This document shows, in pieces, positions 40,713 through 49,662 of a stretch of 64,000 nt of DNA. Made by a program: the position numbers and the translations under genes. Numbering within the stretch: the stretch's first letter is position 1; every line of letters begins with the position of its first letter. Source of the DNA: Neolewinella xylanilytica (GTDB lineage Bacteria > Bacteroidota > Bacteroidia > Chitinophagales > Saprospiraceae); the NCBI RefSeq assembly GCF_002934605.1, contig NZ_PTJC01000006.1, forward strand, positions 1,054,001-1,118,000, written 5' to 3'. Under the pieces are notes generated by a model that worked only from the letters and a program-made list of their open reading frames with translations, ran no database searches and had not been told where the DNA came from.

Positions 40713-43700
40713 ATGAAATCCTACGTAACGATCGGCCTGCTCCTTCTCTGTTCCTGGGCCTGGGCCCAGCCCAACGCGGACAGTTCCGAACTAGCTGAAT
40801 TTTTTCAACCCCTGAAGTACCGGAACATCGGGCCCTTTCGTGGAGGCCGCTCCGTCACCGCCACCGGCGTGGCGGGCGATCCCCTGACCTATTACATGGG
40901 TACCACCGGGGGTGGGGTATGGAAGACCACCGATGCCGGGCAGCACTGGAAAAACATTTCCGACGGCTACTTCGGAACCGGTTCGGTGGGGGCCGTAGCC
41001 GTCTCCCGTAGCAACCCCCGGGTGGTGTACGTGGGCATGGGCGAACACGCCCCCCGAGGGGTGATGACTTCCCACGGCGACGGAGTGTATAAATCTACCG
41101 ACGGCGGAAAAAGCTGGCGGCACCTGGGCCTGGAAAATACCCAGCACATATCCCGCGTCCTCGTTCATCCCGACAACCCCGATCTGGTTTACGTCGCGGC
41201 CCAGGGGCAGCTTTACGGGGGCAACGAAGAACGCGGGGTGTACCGATCTACCGACGGCGGGGAGAGTTGGGAAAAGCTACTCTTCGTCAACGACCTGACC
41301 GGGGCGGTCGAGCTGAGCCTGAACCGCTCGAACCCCCGGGAGCTATACGCGGCCATGTGGCACCACCAGCGGCTGCCGTGGCAGGTGGTCAGCGGTGGCC
41401 CGGGCAGCGGACTCTATAAATCCATCGATGGTGGCGATACGTGGGAGGAAATGACCGACGGCCTGCCGGAAGAAATGGGTAAAATGGCCGTCGCGGTAGC
41501 TCAGTCGAATACCGACAAAGTTTACGCGCTCATTGAAAGCGATTCGAACGCCGACAAGGGCGGCTTATTCGTGAGCGAGGACGCGGGAGCAAGCTGGACC
41601 CGGGTAAGCGATGACAACCGACTCACCCAGCGGGCCTGGTACTACACCGAAGTATTCGTCGACCCAACGAATGAGAACGTCGTCTACGTCCTCAGCGCGG
41701 ATGCCCTGCGCTCCATTGACGGCGGCAAAACCTGGGAGGAGATCAGCGGAACCCACGGCGATTACCACGATCTGTGGATCAACCCCAACAATCCCCGCAA
41801 CCTCTGCATCGCTAATGACGGGGGAGCAGCCATAAGCTTCGACTACGGGGAAAGCTGGTCGACCCAGGATAATATGCCCACCGGGCAGTTCTACCGGATC
41901 AATGTCGACAACCAATATCCTTATCGTATTTACGGCGGGCAGCAGGATAATACTTCGGTAGCGATCGCCAGCATGTCACCCGGGAGCTCGGGGATCGCGC
42001 GCCAGGACTGGTCGCCCTCCGCCGGGGGGGAAAGTGCCTTTCTCGCTTTCGATCCAGACAACCCCCGTTACGTACTGGGGGGGAGCTATCTGGGAACCAT
42101 CGAAGTGCTGGATAACGAAGCGAAAGCAAGCACGAACATCATGGCCGCGCCGATCCAGTACCTGGGTCGGGAAGCCCGGGACATGAAATATCGCTTCAAC
42201 TGGAATGCGCCGATCATCCGTTCCCGCCACGAGCCCAACACCTTTTACCATGCCTCCCAAATCCTGCTTCGAACCCGGGATATGGGCAAAAGCTGGGAGG
42301 AAGTTAGCCCGGATCTAACCCGGAACCAGGACGATAAGCTGGGACCCGGCGGCGGGCCCTACACGAACGAGGCGGTCGGCGCGGAGAACTACGGCACCAT
42401 CAGCTACGTCACCGACTCCCCCCACGAAGCCGGGGTGATCTGGGTTGGCACCGACGACGGTAAAGTCCAGTTGACGCGCAATGGCGGAGACAGTTGGGAG
42501 GACGTTACGCCGGAGGGGCAGGGCGAAACATTGGTCAACGCCATCGATGTATCGCCCCACGACCCCGGTACGGCCTTTATCGCCACCACCCGTTACAAAT
42601 TTAACGATCACCGCCCCCGGCTGCTGAAAACAACGAACTCCGGCAAGGCCTGGACGGAGATCACCGGCGACTTACCCGCCGGTGCGTACACGCGCGTGGT
42701 GCGTCAGGATACCGAGCGCGAGGACCTGCTGTTCGCCGGAACGGAAGCGGGGCTCTTTGCCAGTTTTGACGGTGGGGAGCACTGGCAGCGGTTCAACCTG
42801 AATCTGCCGGTGACGCCCATTACCGATCTGCTGGTGGCGCATGACGACCTGATTGTTGCGACCTCCGGGCGGGCATTCTGGATCCTCGACGACCTGGAGC
42901 TGGTCCGGCAATACGACGGTACGCCCCGGAGCGTGCAACTGTATACGCCCGCCCCGGTCATTTTAGGCAATCACCGGAGCCAAATGGACCGGAGTCAGGC
43001 GACCTTCGACGGTACCGACCTCTTGGAAGGCGTCAACCCCGCTAGCGGTGCGGTGATCTACTATACGCTACCGCCGAACCAGGATTCCGCCACCGTCACA
43101 TTGACCATCACCGACCAGGCGGGAAAGGTCGTTCGGGAATTCACCAGCGATCAACCGGCGGCGGAAACGTACGCCGGTGGCCCGCCCGCTCCCACCGAGC
43201 TGCCGGCCGCGGCGGGACTGAACCGTTTCGTGTGGGACCTGCGGCATGGATCGTTGACCGGTGCCCCTGCTGCTTACATTGAGGGCAGTTTCCGCGGACG
43301 TCGCGTCGGGCCCGGTACCTACTCGGCCAAGTTAACCGTAGGAACTACTTCCGAAACAGCGCAGGTATTGGTGCAACCCAACCCCACTTACGATCTGACG
43401 CCGGAAGCGTACGTCGATTACGATGCCTTCATGTCGGAAGCGGAAGGGAATTTCAACGAAATGCACGGGATGGTGAACGAGCTCCACGCGATCAATCAAC
43501 AACTCGGGCGCCTCACGACCAAACTGGAAGAGGAGGGGCATACCGAACTGCTCGCCAAAGCGCGGGATTTACAATCGGAGGTGACGAACTGGGACGACCT
43601 CATGATCCAGCGAAAGTCGAAAGCCTACGACGACGTAGAGAACTTTCCCAACCGATTTACGGCGAATTACCTTTTCGTGCTGAACCACGCCGAAAGTGGC

Positions 43701-43859
43701 CTGCCCCGCGTTAACGACGCGACCCGGGAGCGCTTGGAATTACTGAATCAGGAGTGGCAGCAACTGAAGGTAAAGGGGGATCAGCTGTTGAACGAGCGGG
43801 TACCAGCTTTCAATCGCCAGCTATGGGAAGCGAATATCGGCGCGATATGGCTGGAGTAA
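40713..43859 (+). CDS. BNR/sortilin-type beta-propeller protein
   Basis: A 1048-residue exported protein (signal peptide ending WAWAQ). It carries repeated Asp-box motifs of the form [40 protein letters not shown] and TRNGGDSW, which build VPS10/sortilin-like propellers. The opening [18 protein letters not shown] is typical of a large Bacteroidota family often annotated as glycosyl hydrolase. A C-terminal segment after residue 760 has a beta domain (RFVWDLRHG) and a helical part. No activity is established. It stands alone, between repeat-rich gaps. Confidence 0.8.
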   Translation: MKSYVTIGLLLLCSWAWAQPNADSSELAEFFQPLKYRNIGPFRGGRSVTATGVAGDPLTYYMGTTGGGVWKTTDAGQHWKNISDGYFGTGSVGAVAVSRSNPRVVYVGMGEHAPRGVMTSHGDGVYKSTDGGKSWRHLGLENTQHISRVLVHPDNPDLVYVAAQGQLYGGNEERGVYRSTDGGESWEKLLFVNDLTGAVELSLNRSNPRELYAAMWHHQRLPWQVVSGGPGSGLYKSIDGGDTWEEMTDGLPEEMGKMAVAVAQSNTDKVYALIESDSNADKGGLFVSEDAGASWTRVSDDNRLTQRAWYYTEVFVDPTNENVVYVLSADALRSIDGGKTWEEISGTHGDYHDLWINPNNPRNLCIANDGGAAISFDYGESWSTQDNMPTGQFYRINVDNQYPYRIYGGQQDNTSVAIASMSPGSSGIARQDWSPSAGGESAFLAFDPDNPRYVLGGSYLGTIEVLDNEAKASTNIMAAPIQYLGREARDMKYRFNWNAPIIRSRHEPNTFYHASQILLRTRDMGKSWEEVSPDLTRNQDDKLGPGGGPYTNEAVGAENYGTISYVTDSPHEAGVIWVGTDDGKVQLTRNGGDSWEDVTPEGQGETLVNAIDVSPHDPGTAFIATTRYKFNDHRPRLLKTTNSGKAWTEITGDLPAGAYTRVVRQDTEREDLLFAGTEAGLFASFDGGEHWQRFNLNLPVTPITDLLVAHDDLIVATSGRAFWILDDLELVRQYDGTPRSVQLYTPAPVILGNHRSQMDRSQATFDGTDLLEGVNPASGAVIYYTLPPNQDSATVTLTITDQAGKVVREFTSDQPAAETYAGGPPAPTELPAAAGLNRFVWDLRHGSLTGAPAAYIEGSFRGRRVGPGTYSAKLTVGTTSETAQVLVQPNPTYDLTPEAYVDYDAFMSEAEGNFNEMHGMVNELHAINQQLGRLTTKLEEEGHTELLAKARDLQSEVTNWDDLMIQRKSKAYDDVENFPNRFTANYLFVLNHAESGLPRVNDATRERLELLNQEWQQLKVKGDQLLNERVPAFNRQLWEANIGAIWLE

Positions 43860-43873
43860 CAAACAGTCAGCGA

Positions 43874-43909
43874 TCTTACCGCTCCTCGGTGTTGACCGGG
43901 AGGGTAAGA
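43874..43909 (+). terminator. Hairpin after the BNR protein gene
   Basis: TCTTACC (43874-43880) pairs with GGTAAGA (43903-43909), with inner CTCC/GGAG and CGGT/ACCG stems. It starts 15 bases after the stop codon. There is no T run, so a 3'-end stabiliser is as likely as a terminator. Confidence 0.5.
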
Positions 43910-44171
43910 CTGCCGATGTGTTGGCGATAAATCGTCGCCGAAAAAACCTGAACGCGGAATATCAAAGAAGGGTTAGCTCTGGCATAGCCCGCTTTAACCC
44001 GATGGTTAAAACTTGGGGACGGTATGCGGAAACTCAACGACCTACGTTACTAACTTCTTATTTGCCGGCGGGATAATTTTTCGTCCCTTAGGTAAGGACG
44101 CGAAAATCACCGTCAGCGCAGCATGGGTGGTGAGCAGGGATGTACGGGGTGGGGGTTACCGGGAATAGTGG

Positions 44172-44250
44172 GTCGGCACTCGATTCGGAATAATTCTTGA
44201 AGTCATTTCCTGAACCGAAACGAGCACCGACGCTAGAGAGACACTATGAA
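44172..44250 (+). repeat. Structured repeat unit A
   Basis: This 79-base unit is repeated at 44427-44505. The last 30 bases (44221-44250) are identical in both. The inverted arms GTCGGCACTCG (44172-44182) and CGAGCACCGAC (44221-44231) pair with two mismatches, with TTCGG/CCGAA inside. The unit ends in an ATG that opens a 32-codon frame. Confidence 0.65.
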
Positions 44251-44344
44251 TTTGAACACAACACTCCTACGTAATCCCTTGGCTAAGGGGTCCGTAGGTA
44301 AAGCTCTTGGTTTGTTGCATGATTATCTGTCTACCACGCGGTAA
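44246..44344 (+). CDS. Possible 32-residue peptide after repeat unit A
   Basis: The frame starts at the ATG inside repeat unit A and reads MNLNTTLLRNPLAKG onward to DYLSTTR. It is basic, with a short leucine-rich stretch. The stop lies inside a perfect 16-base palindrome (44338-44353), and further hairpins and a terminator follow, so hairpin, frame and terminator form one compact unit. I recognise no family. It could be a leader peptide, a small secreted peptide, or chance. Confidence 0.3.
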   Translation: MNLNTTLLRNPLAKGSVGKALGLLHDYLSTTR

Positions 44345-44380
44345 GCTTACCGCTTGCTTTCGCCCGGGTGTACCCCGGTG

Positions 44381-44414
44381 AGCAGCGTTTGGCACCCGGG
44401 TGCGCGCTGCTTTT
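44381..44414 (+). terminator. Hairpin terminator after the 32-codon frame
   Basis: AGCAGCG (44381-44387) pairs with CGCTGCT (44405-44411), with GCACCC/GGGTGC nested inside. TTTT follows at 44411-44414. This is a plausible intrinsic terminator. Confidence 0.6.
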
Positions 44415-44426
44415 GAAAGTAGTGGA

Positions 44427-44505
44427 GTCGGTGCTCGGATCCGAAATAAGCCTAAATCATTTCCAAAAACTGGACCGAGCACCGACGCTAGAGAGACACT
44501 ATGAA
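44427..44505 (+). repeat. Structured repeat unit B
   Basis: The second copy of the 79-base unit lies 255 bases after the first. Its arms GTCGGTGCTCGG (44427-44438) and CCGAGCACCGAC (44475-44486) form a perfect 12-bp stem. Its terminal ATG opens a frame of only nine codons (MNKTRLLHT). Confidence 0.65.
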
Positions 44506-44829
44506 CAAAACACGATTACTACATACATGAAAGCTATGTAGCGCGATTCCAATTTATCATTGAACTCGCCTTAAAAACGGACCTACCGGAAAGATTATTA
44601 CCCTTCCGTTAAAAAGCTTTAGGCCATGTGGTGAAAATTGGCGGCAAAACCCCGTTAATCCTTTAAAATGGGCGGATGATCACCGAAAATCGTGTTATTG
44701 TTTTTTAGCCACCCCATGTCAGGCAACGAGATTCGTGGATAAAATAGGGGCGTGGGACAAGCGTTCGGGCCAGGCTGCTCAAACCCAACAGTGCTCTTTA
44801 AAGAGCATCCATCATTCGACGATCGAAAC

Positions 44830-45110
44830 GTTCTGGTTGGCGGCACATGGGATGTGCCTTCCACTCCGCGGTATCTACGAAGGGCTCCTTGGCTATTTAG
44901 CACGGGGGGAACATCGGATTGCCGTATTTCCGTCAATGCGGTTACCAAATGGACGGGCAAACTATCTCAGTCAATGGAACTACCTGAAAACGGGTATCTC
45001 CATAGATTGCTTTAAGCCTGGACGTTCAGGGTACGCTGGAGCAAAAGGGCACGCATTGTCTGGTTCTATACGTAAGAACTGCTGGTATTGCCCTAACCTT
45101 CAGTGGTGAC
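44830..45110 (+). repeat. Degenerate direct repeat, right copy
   Basis: This is the counterpart of 40340-40620, in the same orientation, so the two copies flank the BNR protein gene. The best-kept blocks are GCGGTA...AAGGGC, TAGCACGGGGGGAA and GAACTGCTGGT. The copy runs up to the ffh stop codon. Confidence 0.45.
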
Positions 45111-46445
45111 CTACCGGCGGCCTTTGAAATTACCGGCCATCTGCGCCATCATCGGGTTGTTCGACAGTTTGTGCATCATCTTGCGCATTTGGTCGAACTG
45201 CTTGATGAAGCGGTTGACGTCGTCCATACCCTGGCCACAACCGCGGGCAATTCGCTTTTTGCGGCTCAGGTTCAGCAATTCCGGACTGCGGCGCTCTTCG
45301 GGCGTCATGCTATGAATGATGGCCTCCACGCGAGTAAAGGCGCTGTCGTCGATGTCGATATTTTTCATCGCCTTCGACATACCCGGTATCATGTTCAGCA
45401 GGCTCTTCATATCGCCCATCTTCTTCAGTTGAGCTAGCTGGCTGAGGAAGTCGTTGAAGTCGAACTTGTTCTTCTTCATCTTCTTCTCTAGGCGCTTGGC
45501 CTCCTCCTCGTCGAACTGGTCCTGGGCCCGCTCCACGAAGGAGATGATGTCGCCCATGCCGAGGATACGCTGTGCCATCCGGTCGGGATGGAAGACGTCG
45601 AGGGCATCCATCTTCTCGCCGGTGCTGACGAACTTGATGGGTTTGCCAACGGTGTACTTGACGGAAAGGGCCGCTCCACCACGGGTGTCACCGTCGAGTT
45701 TCGTGAGCACGACGCCGTCGTAGTCGATACGATCGTTGAACACCTTGGCGGTATTCACGGCATCCTGCCCGGTCATCGAATCGACGACGAAGAGGGTCTC
45801 GTGGGGGCTGATTGCCTGCCGCACGTCGCTGATCTCCTGCATCATCTTCTCGTCGACGGATAGCCGGCCGGCCGTGTCGACGATAACGACATCGTATTTC
45901 TTCTGCCGGGCGTGCTCGATCGCCTTAAGCGCGATCTCCACCGGATTTTTATTTTCCGGTTCCTTATAGATATCGGCGCCCACCTGCCCGGCGAGAACGG
46001 TCAGCTGATCGATGGCGGCCGGACGGTACACGTCACAGGCCGTAAGCAGCACTTTCTGCTTCCGCTTTTCCTGTAGAAACTTGGCCAGTTTGCCGCTGAA
46101 CGTCGTCTTTCCCGAACCCTGGAGGCCGGCGATCAGGATGACGGCGGGATCTCCCTTGGCGTTGATGCCCACGGACTGCCCGCCCATCAGCTCGGTGAGC
46201 TCGTCCTGGACAATTTTGACCATCAGCTGGCCGGGCTTCACCGCCTTCAGTACGTTCTCCGTACCGAGGGCCTTTTCCTTCACCTTGTCGGTGAATTCTT
46301 TGGCAATTTTATAGTTGACGTCGGCTGCCACGAGGGCGCGACGAATCTCTTTCAGACTGGTAGCCACGTTGATCTCGGTGATCTTGTTGTCACCGGTCAG
46401 CGATTTGAAGGCCCCTTCCAGGCGATCACTCAGGTTGTCAAACAT
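45111..46445 (-). CDS. ffh: Signal recognition particle protein Ffh
   Basis: Ffh binds signal sequences of nascent membrane proteins and hands ribosomes to FtsY. This 444-residue protein has the N domain (MFDNLSDRLEGAFKSLTGDN) and the G domain with GLQGSGKTTFSGKLA, DTAGRL and TKLDGDTRGGAALS. The methionine-rich M domain (MIPGMSKAM, SRKKRIARGCG) closes the protein. The length is normal. A perfect TAnnTTTG promoter element lies about 20 bases upstream of the start, giving a very short leader. Confidence 0.98.
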   Translation of the reverse strand: MFDNLSDRLEGAFKSLTGDNKITEINVATSLKEIRRALVAADVNYKIAKEFTDKVKEKALGTENVLKAVKPGQLMVKIVQDELTELMGGQSVGINAKGDPAVILIAGLQGSGKTTFSGKLAKFLQEKRKQKVLLTACDVYRPAAIDQLTVLAGQVGADIYKEPENKNPVEIALKAIEHARQKKYDVVIVDTAGRLSVDEKMMQEISDVRQAISPHETLFVVDSMTGQDAVNTAKVFNDRIDYDGVVLTKLDGDTRGGAALSVKYTVGKPIKFVSTGEKMDALDVFHPDRMAQRILGMGDIISFVERAQDQFDEEEAKRLEKKMKKNKFDFNDFLSQLAQLKKMGDMKSLLNMIPGMSKAMKNIDIDDSAFTRVEAIIHSMTPEERRSPELLNLSRKKRIARGCGQGMDDVNRFIKQFDQMRKMMHKLSNNPMMAQMAGNFKGRR

Positions 46446-46464
46446 ATTCTTGGCGTTTACTCCG

Positions 46465-46472
46465 CAAAGGTA
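46465..46472 (-). promoter_or_regulatory. Promoter -7 element for ffh
   Basis: TACCTTTG on the minus strand is an exact match to the Bacteroidota -7 consensus TAnnTTTG. It ends 19 bases before the ffh ATG, so transcription would start about 15 bases from it. No clear -33 TTTG was found at the expected distance. Confidence 0.6.
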
Positions 46473-46496
46473 GTAAACATCCGGGCGGCCCGGGGT

Positions 46497-47609
46497 TCAC
46501 TCCTGGCGGATCAGTCCGCTGGTGTTCCACCACTTATTGCGGCAGTCGGTACCATCTCCGACGGTAAACCGCTGTCCGATCATGGGCGTCAATACGCATT
46601 GCTCCGTATCGGCGGCCACGATGCGTTCCACGGGGTCGTACCAGGGGTGGTCCGACAGACTAAAGCCTCCCCAGTGAATGGGAAGCAATTGCTTTCCACC
46701 CAGTTCCCGATTGGCCCGCAGGGCTTCCTCCGGCTGCATGTGCACGTTCTTCCAGCGATCGTGGTACTGGCCGGAATCGAGCATAGTCAGGTCAAAGGGG
46801 CCGAACCGCTGGCCGATCTCCTGGAAATGGCGTCCGTAGCCACTGTCACCACCGAAGTAAATCTTTTGTTTCGCGGTCTGGATGACAAAGCCGCACCACA
46901 GGGTCTTATTACGGGTGGCAGGACTGCGCCCGCTAAAGTGGCGAGCGGGCGTAGCCGTAATGGTGAGTCCCTGTATTTTCACCGTTTCCCACCAGTCGAT
47001 CTCGGTGATCTTATCCGCCGCGATTCCCCAACTGCGCAGGTGAGCACCGATGCCCAGGGGCACCAGGTAAGCCTGGGTGCGATCCTTGACGGCCATCAAC
47101 GTATCGTAGTCCAGGTGGTCATAGTGATCGTGGGAAAACATGATCAGGTCGATGGTCCCGATATGCTTCAGCGGGTGATAGTCCTCGTACGGAAAGCGGT
47201 GCCCCAGGAAGGGAACCGGGGCCACCCATTCCCCGAGCATCGGATCGATCAGCAGGGTTTTCCCGCCCGTTTCCAGGCGAATGGCCGAATGACCGTACCA
47301 GGTGAGGTAGTCCGTGTCCGGGTCCGGGTGGGTGCGTTCCCCCGCCTCCGCCACCGGGAGGGGCTCGGTGGGCTGGGTGTTTTTTGCCTTGAGGTAGCCG
47401 AGTAAATCACCCATAAGACTGCGCAAGTCTTCCTGCAGCTTTGTCTTGTCGATGTTGCGGAAGCGGCCCATTTTCCAGGCGGTTGTTCCCTGGTAATCGT
47501 TTTGCTTCATCTCAGCGAGGGAGGCACCGAACTGCGGATCGTTCCGCAGCTTTCGCGCAACGTATCCGACGGGTAATAAAGCCAAGCCTACGAGCCAGTG
47601 TGGTTTCAT
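46497..47609 (-). CDS. MBL-fold metal-dependent hydrolase (NAPE-PLD/UlaG-like)
   Basis: A 370-residue protein with a metallo-beta-lactamase fold. The metal site is in SHDHYDHLDYDTL, with later ligands in TPARHFSGRSP, YFGGDSGYG and the final LLPIHWGGFSLSDHPW. The N-terminal hydrophobic segment (WLVGLALLPVGYVA) may anchor it to the membrane. The overall form is that of N-acyl-phosphatidylethanolamine phospholipase D-like and UlaG-like hydrolases. The substrate is unknown. It is 20 bases downstream of the symporter gene on the same strand. Confidence 0.82.
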   Translation of the reverse strand: MKPHWLVGLALLPVGYVARKLRNDPQFGASLAEMKQNDYQGTTAWKMGRFRNIDKTKLQEDLRSLMGDLLGYLKAKNTQPTEPLPVAEAGERTHPDPDTDYLTWYGHSAIRLETGGKTLLIDPMLGEWVAPVPFLGHRFPYEDYHPLKHIGTIDLIMFSHDHYDHLDYDTLMAVKDRTQAYLVPLGIGAHLRSWGIAADKITEIDWWETVKIQGLTITATPARHFSGRSPATRNKTLWCGFVIQTAKQKIYFGGDSGYGRHFQEIGQRFGPFDLTMLDSGQYHDRWKNVHMQPEEALRANRELGGKQLLPIHWGGFSLSDHPWYDPVERIVAADTEQCVLTPMIGQRFTVGDGTDCRNKWWNTSGLIRQE

Positions 47610-47629
47610 GAAGGAAGCACGAAGTGGTC

Positions 47630-49354
47630 TCAGATTTCCTCCGCGCCGGTCAAGGTAGCCGACTTATCCGAATTCTCCAGGGCCAGGGCAAAGATCACCG
47701 TCAATACGCATCCGATAAGGTTGAGCCACAGAAAGGCCAGGTCGATGATTTCTAGCCAGCTGAGAACGAAAGTGACGCTGACGAACAACTGGCCCAGTAA
47801 CGCCGCCTTAAAGACCGCCCTGCCGCCCACTCGCTTGTAGAAGAAGGCCACGACAAAGATGCCCAGGATAGCTCCGTAGAATAGGGAGCCAATGATGTTC
47901 ACCGCCTGGATCAGGTTGTCGAACAGGTTGGCCACTGCCGCGAAGCTAAGCGCCACGATGCCCCAGCCGACGGTAAACAGCTTGCTTGCCCGGAGATAGT
48001 GGGCGTCGTCCCGGTCGGTGACCAGCGATCGCCGGTAAATATCAATGACGCTGGTGGTCGCCAGGGCGTTGAGTTCCGAACTGGTGCTAGACATGGCCGC
48101 GGAGAAGATCACGGCCAACAGTAGCCCCACCAGTCCCACCGGCAGGTAACTCGTAATAAAGGTGATGAATACGTAATCCCGGTCTTCGGTAATCAACTCC
48201 GGATCGAAGCGGGTGATCAACGAATCCACCTCCGCGGCGATCGCCCGCCGGTTCTCCAGCGTCCGTTCCATTTCCGCCCGCGCGCCGGCGATCTCCGGTT
48301 CGTCGTCCCGGCGCAGCGCGTCGGCCATCGCTACGCTCGCCAAGCGGTTTTCCTCTCCGATGGTCGCGTACTCCGCTTCCAACTCCTCCAGCTGGGGGCG
48401 GTATTCCGATTCCCGGAGTTTGTCGAGGTTCGCCGAGTTAAAGTGCACCGGCGGGGGTTGGAACAAGAAGAAGACGAAAACGAGGATACCCACCATCAGG
48501 ACCAAAAACTGCATGGGCACCTTAAAGATCCCGTTAAACAACAAGCCCAGTCTACTTTCCGCCAGGCTCTTGCCAGACAAGTAGCGTTGTACTTGCGACT
48601 GATCCGTCCCGAAGTAGGATAAAAAGAGGAAGGTTCCCCCCAGCAGGGCCGACCATATGTTGTAGCGGTCGTTCAGATCGAACTCCAGATCAACCACCTG
48701 CAGCTTGCCCAGGTGACCGGCCACCCCGATGGCATCGCCGAAACCGATCCCCTCCGGAAGCTTCAGCACTACAACCACCCCGGCCACGAACATCCCCAAC
48801 AGGATGACGATCATCTGCTGTTTCTGGGTTACCGACACGGCTTTCGTGCCGCCCACGACCGTGTAAAAAATCACCACCGCCCCGATAACGAGAATCGTTA
48901 CGCTGAGTGGCCAGTTCAGGATGGTCGACAGCACGATGGCCGGCGCGTAGATCGTAATGCCCGCCGCCAGGCCGCGTTGGAGGAGGAAGAGCAGCGCCGT
49001 GAGCGTCCGTACCCGCAAATCGAAGCGCCCCTCGAGGTATTCGTAGGCCGTATAGACCTTTAGTCGGTAATAGATGGGGAGCACGAAGATGCAAAGGATG
49101 ACCATCGCGATCGGCAAGCCGAAGTAAAACTGTGCGAACCCCAGTCCGTCATTGTAAGCCTGGCCGGGGGTGCTCAGGAAGGTGACCGCGCTCGCCTGGG
49201 TAGCCATTACGGATAGCCCGATCGTCCACCATTTTAAGTCGCGATCCCCGAGCAAATAGCTTTTGACGTTGTCGACCTGCCGGGTTTTATACACACCGTA
49301 CACCACGATCGCGGTCAGGGTGCCGGTCATTACCAGCCAGTCGAGAAGAGTCAT
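47630..49354 (-). CDS. Sodium:solute symporter family transporter
   Basis: A 574-residue inner-membrane transporter of the SSS family with about 13 transmembrane helices. Typical segments are SYLLGDRDLKWWTIGLSVMA, TQASAVTFLSTPGQAYNDG, YFGTDQSQVQRYLSGKS and SAAMSSTSSELNALATTS. Between the helices at about residues 300 and 395 lies a charged, mostly helical insertion (RESEYRPQLEELEAEYATIG and following) that could form a coiled-coil hairpin outside the membrane. The substrate is not evident. A 50-residue membrane protein gene lies directly upstream. Confidence 0.9.
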   Translation of the reverse strand: MTLLDWLVMTGTLTAIVVYGVYKTRQVDNVKSYLLGDRDLKWWTIGLSVMATQASAVTFLSTPGQAYNDGLGFAQFYFGLPIAMVILCIFVLPIYYRLKVYTAYEYLEGRFDLRVRTLTALLFLLQRGLAAGITIYAPAIVLSTILNWPLSVTILVIGAVVIFYTVVGGTKAVSVTQKQQMIVILLGMFVAGVVVVLKLPEGIGFGDAIGVAGHLGKLQVVDLEFDLNDRYNIWSALLGGTFLFLSYFGTDQSQVQRYLSGKSLAESRLGLLFNGIFKVPMQFLVLMVGILVFVFFLFQPPPVHFNSANLDKLRESEYRPQLEELEAEYATIGEENRLASVAMADALRRDDEPEIAGARAEMERTLENRRAIAAEVDSLITRFDPELITEDRDYVFITFITSYLPVGLVGLLLAVIFSAAMSSTSSELNALATTSVIDIYRRSLVTDRDDAHYLRASKLFTVGWGIVALSFAAVANLFDNLIQAVNIIGSLFYGAILGIFVVAFFYKRVGGRAVFKAALLGQLFVSVTFVLSWLEIIDLAFLWLNLIGCVLTVIFALALENSDKSATLTGAEEI

Positions 49355-49387
49355 AGATCGTCGTTAAAAGCTAGGGGTGAGTGCCGG

Positions 49388-49540
49388 TCAAACCGTATAG
49401 GCACGGGAAAACAGGTAGAAAGCAATTAGGAGGATCAAATGTAAAACCAACACGATCGCGTAGATAGTTTTCCAGTCGCCGAGTATGGGCGGATCCTCCG
49501 TGTCCACGGCGTCATCCTCGATCAGATCCTCTTCGTTCAT
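49388..49540 (-). CDS. Small single-span membrane protein upstream of the symporter
   Basis: A 50-residue frame beginning MNEEDLIEDDAVDTEDPP, followed by one hydrophobic helix (IYAIVLVLHLILLIAFYLFS) and a short basic tail. The acidic N-terminus and single span are clear, and it ends 33 bases before the symporter start on the same strand, so the two are probably one transcript. The order resembles transporters that have a tiny accessory subunit. No family name is claimed. Confidence 0.7.
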   Translation of the reverse strand: MNEEDLIEDDAVDTEDPPILGDWKTIYAIVLVLHLILLIAFYLFSRAYTV

Positions 49541-49662
49541 ATCGCACAAGTTAGCCCATGTTTAAAATTTTCCCGGGGAGACGGGCGGGCCACCCGGCTG
49601 CGGGCCCGATTTGCTATTCAACCACCGATCGGCAGGCGACTCCCGTGGGAGATCACGTTCCC

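Larger units (their letters stand above)
43910..45110. other. 1.2-kb intergenic region with structured repeats
   Basis: No gene of normal size is supported between the BNR protein and ffh. The region contains two 79-base structured repeat units, a 32-codon reading frame, a hairpin terminator and the right copy of a degenerate repeat, each listed separately. Open frames at 44735-45109 and 44655-44960 show no family features. No SRP RNA core motif was seen despite the neighbouring ffh. Confidence 0.45.

Noticed and set aside
44655..45109. Open frames of 87 to 124 codons on both strands before ffh
   Set aside because: Several overlapping frames with no family features in a degenerate repeat region.
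43860..45110. SRP RNA, RNase P RNA or tmRNA near ffh
   Set aside because: The conserved core motifs of these RNAs were not found on either strand.
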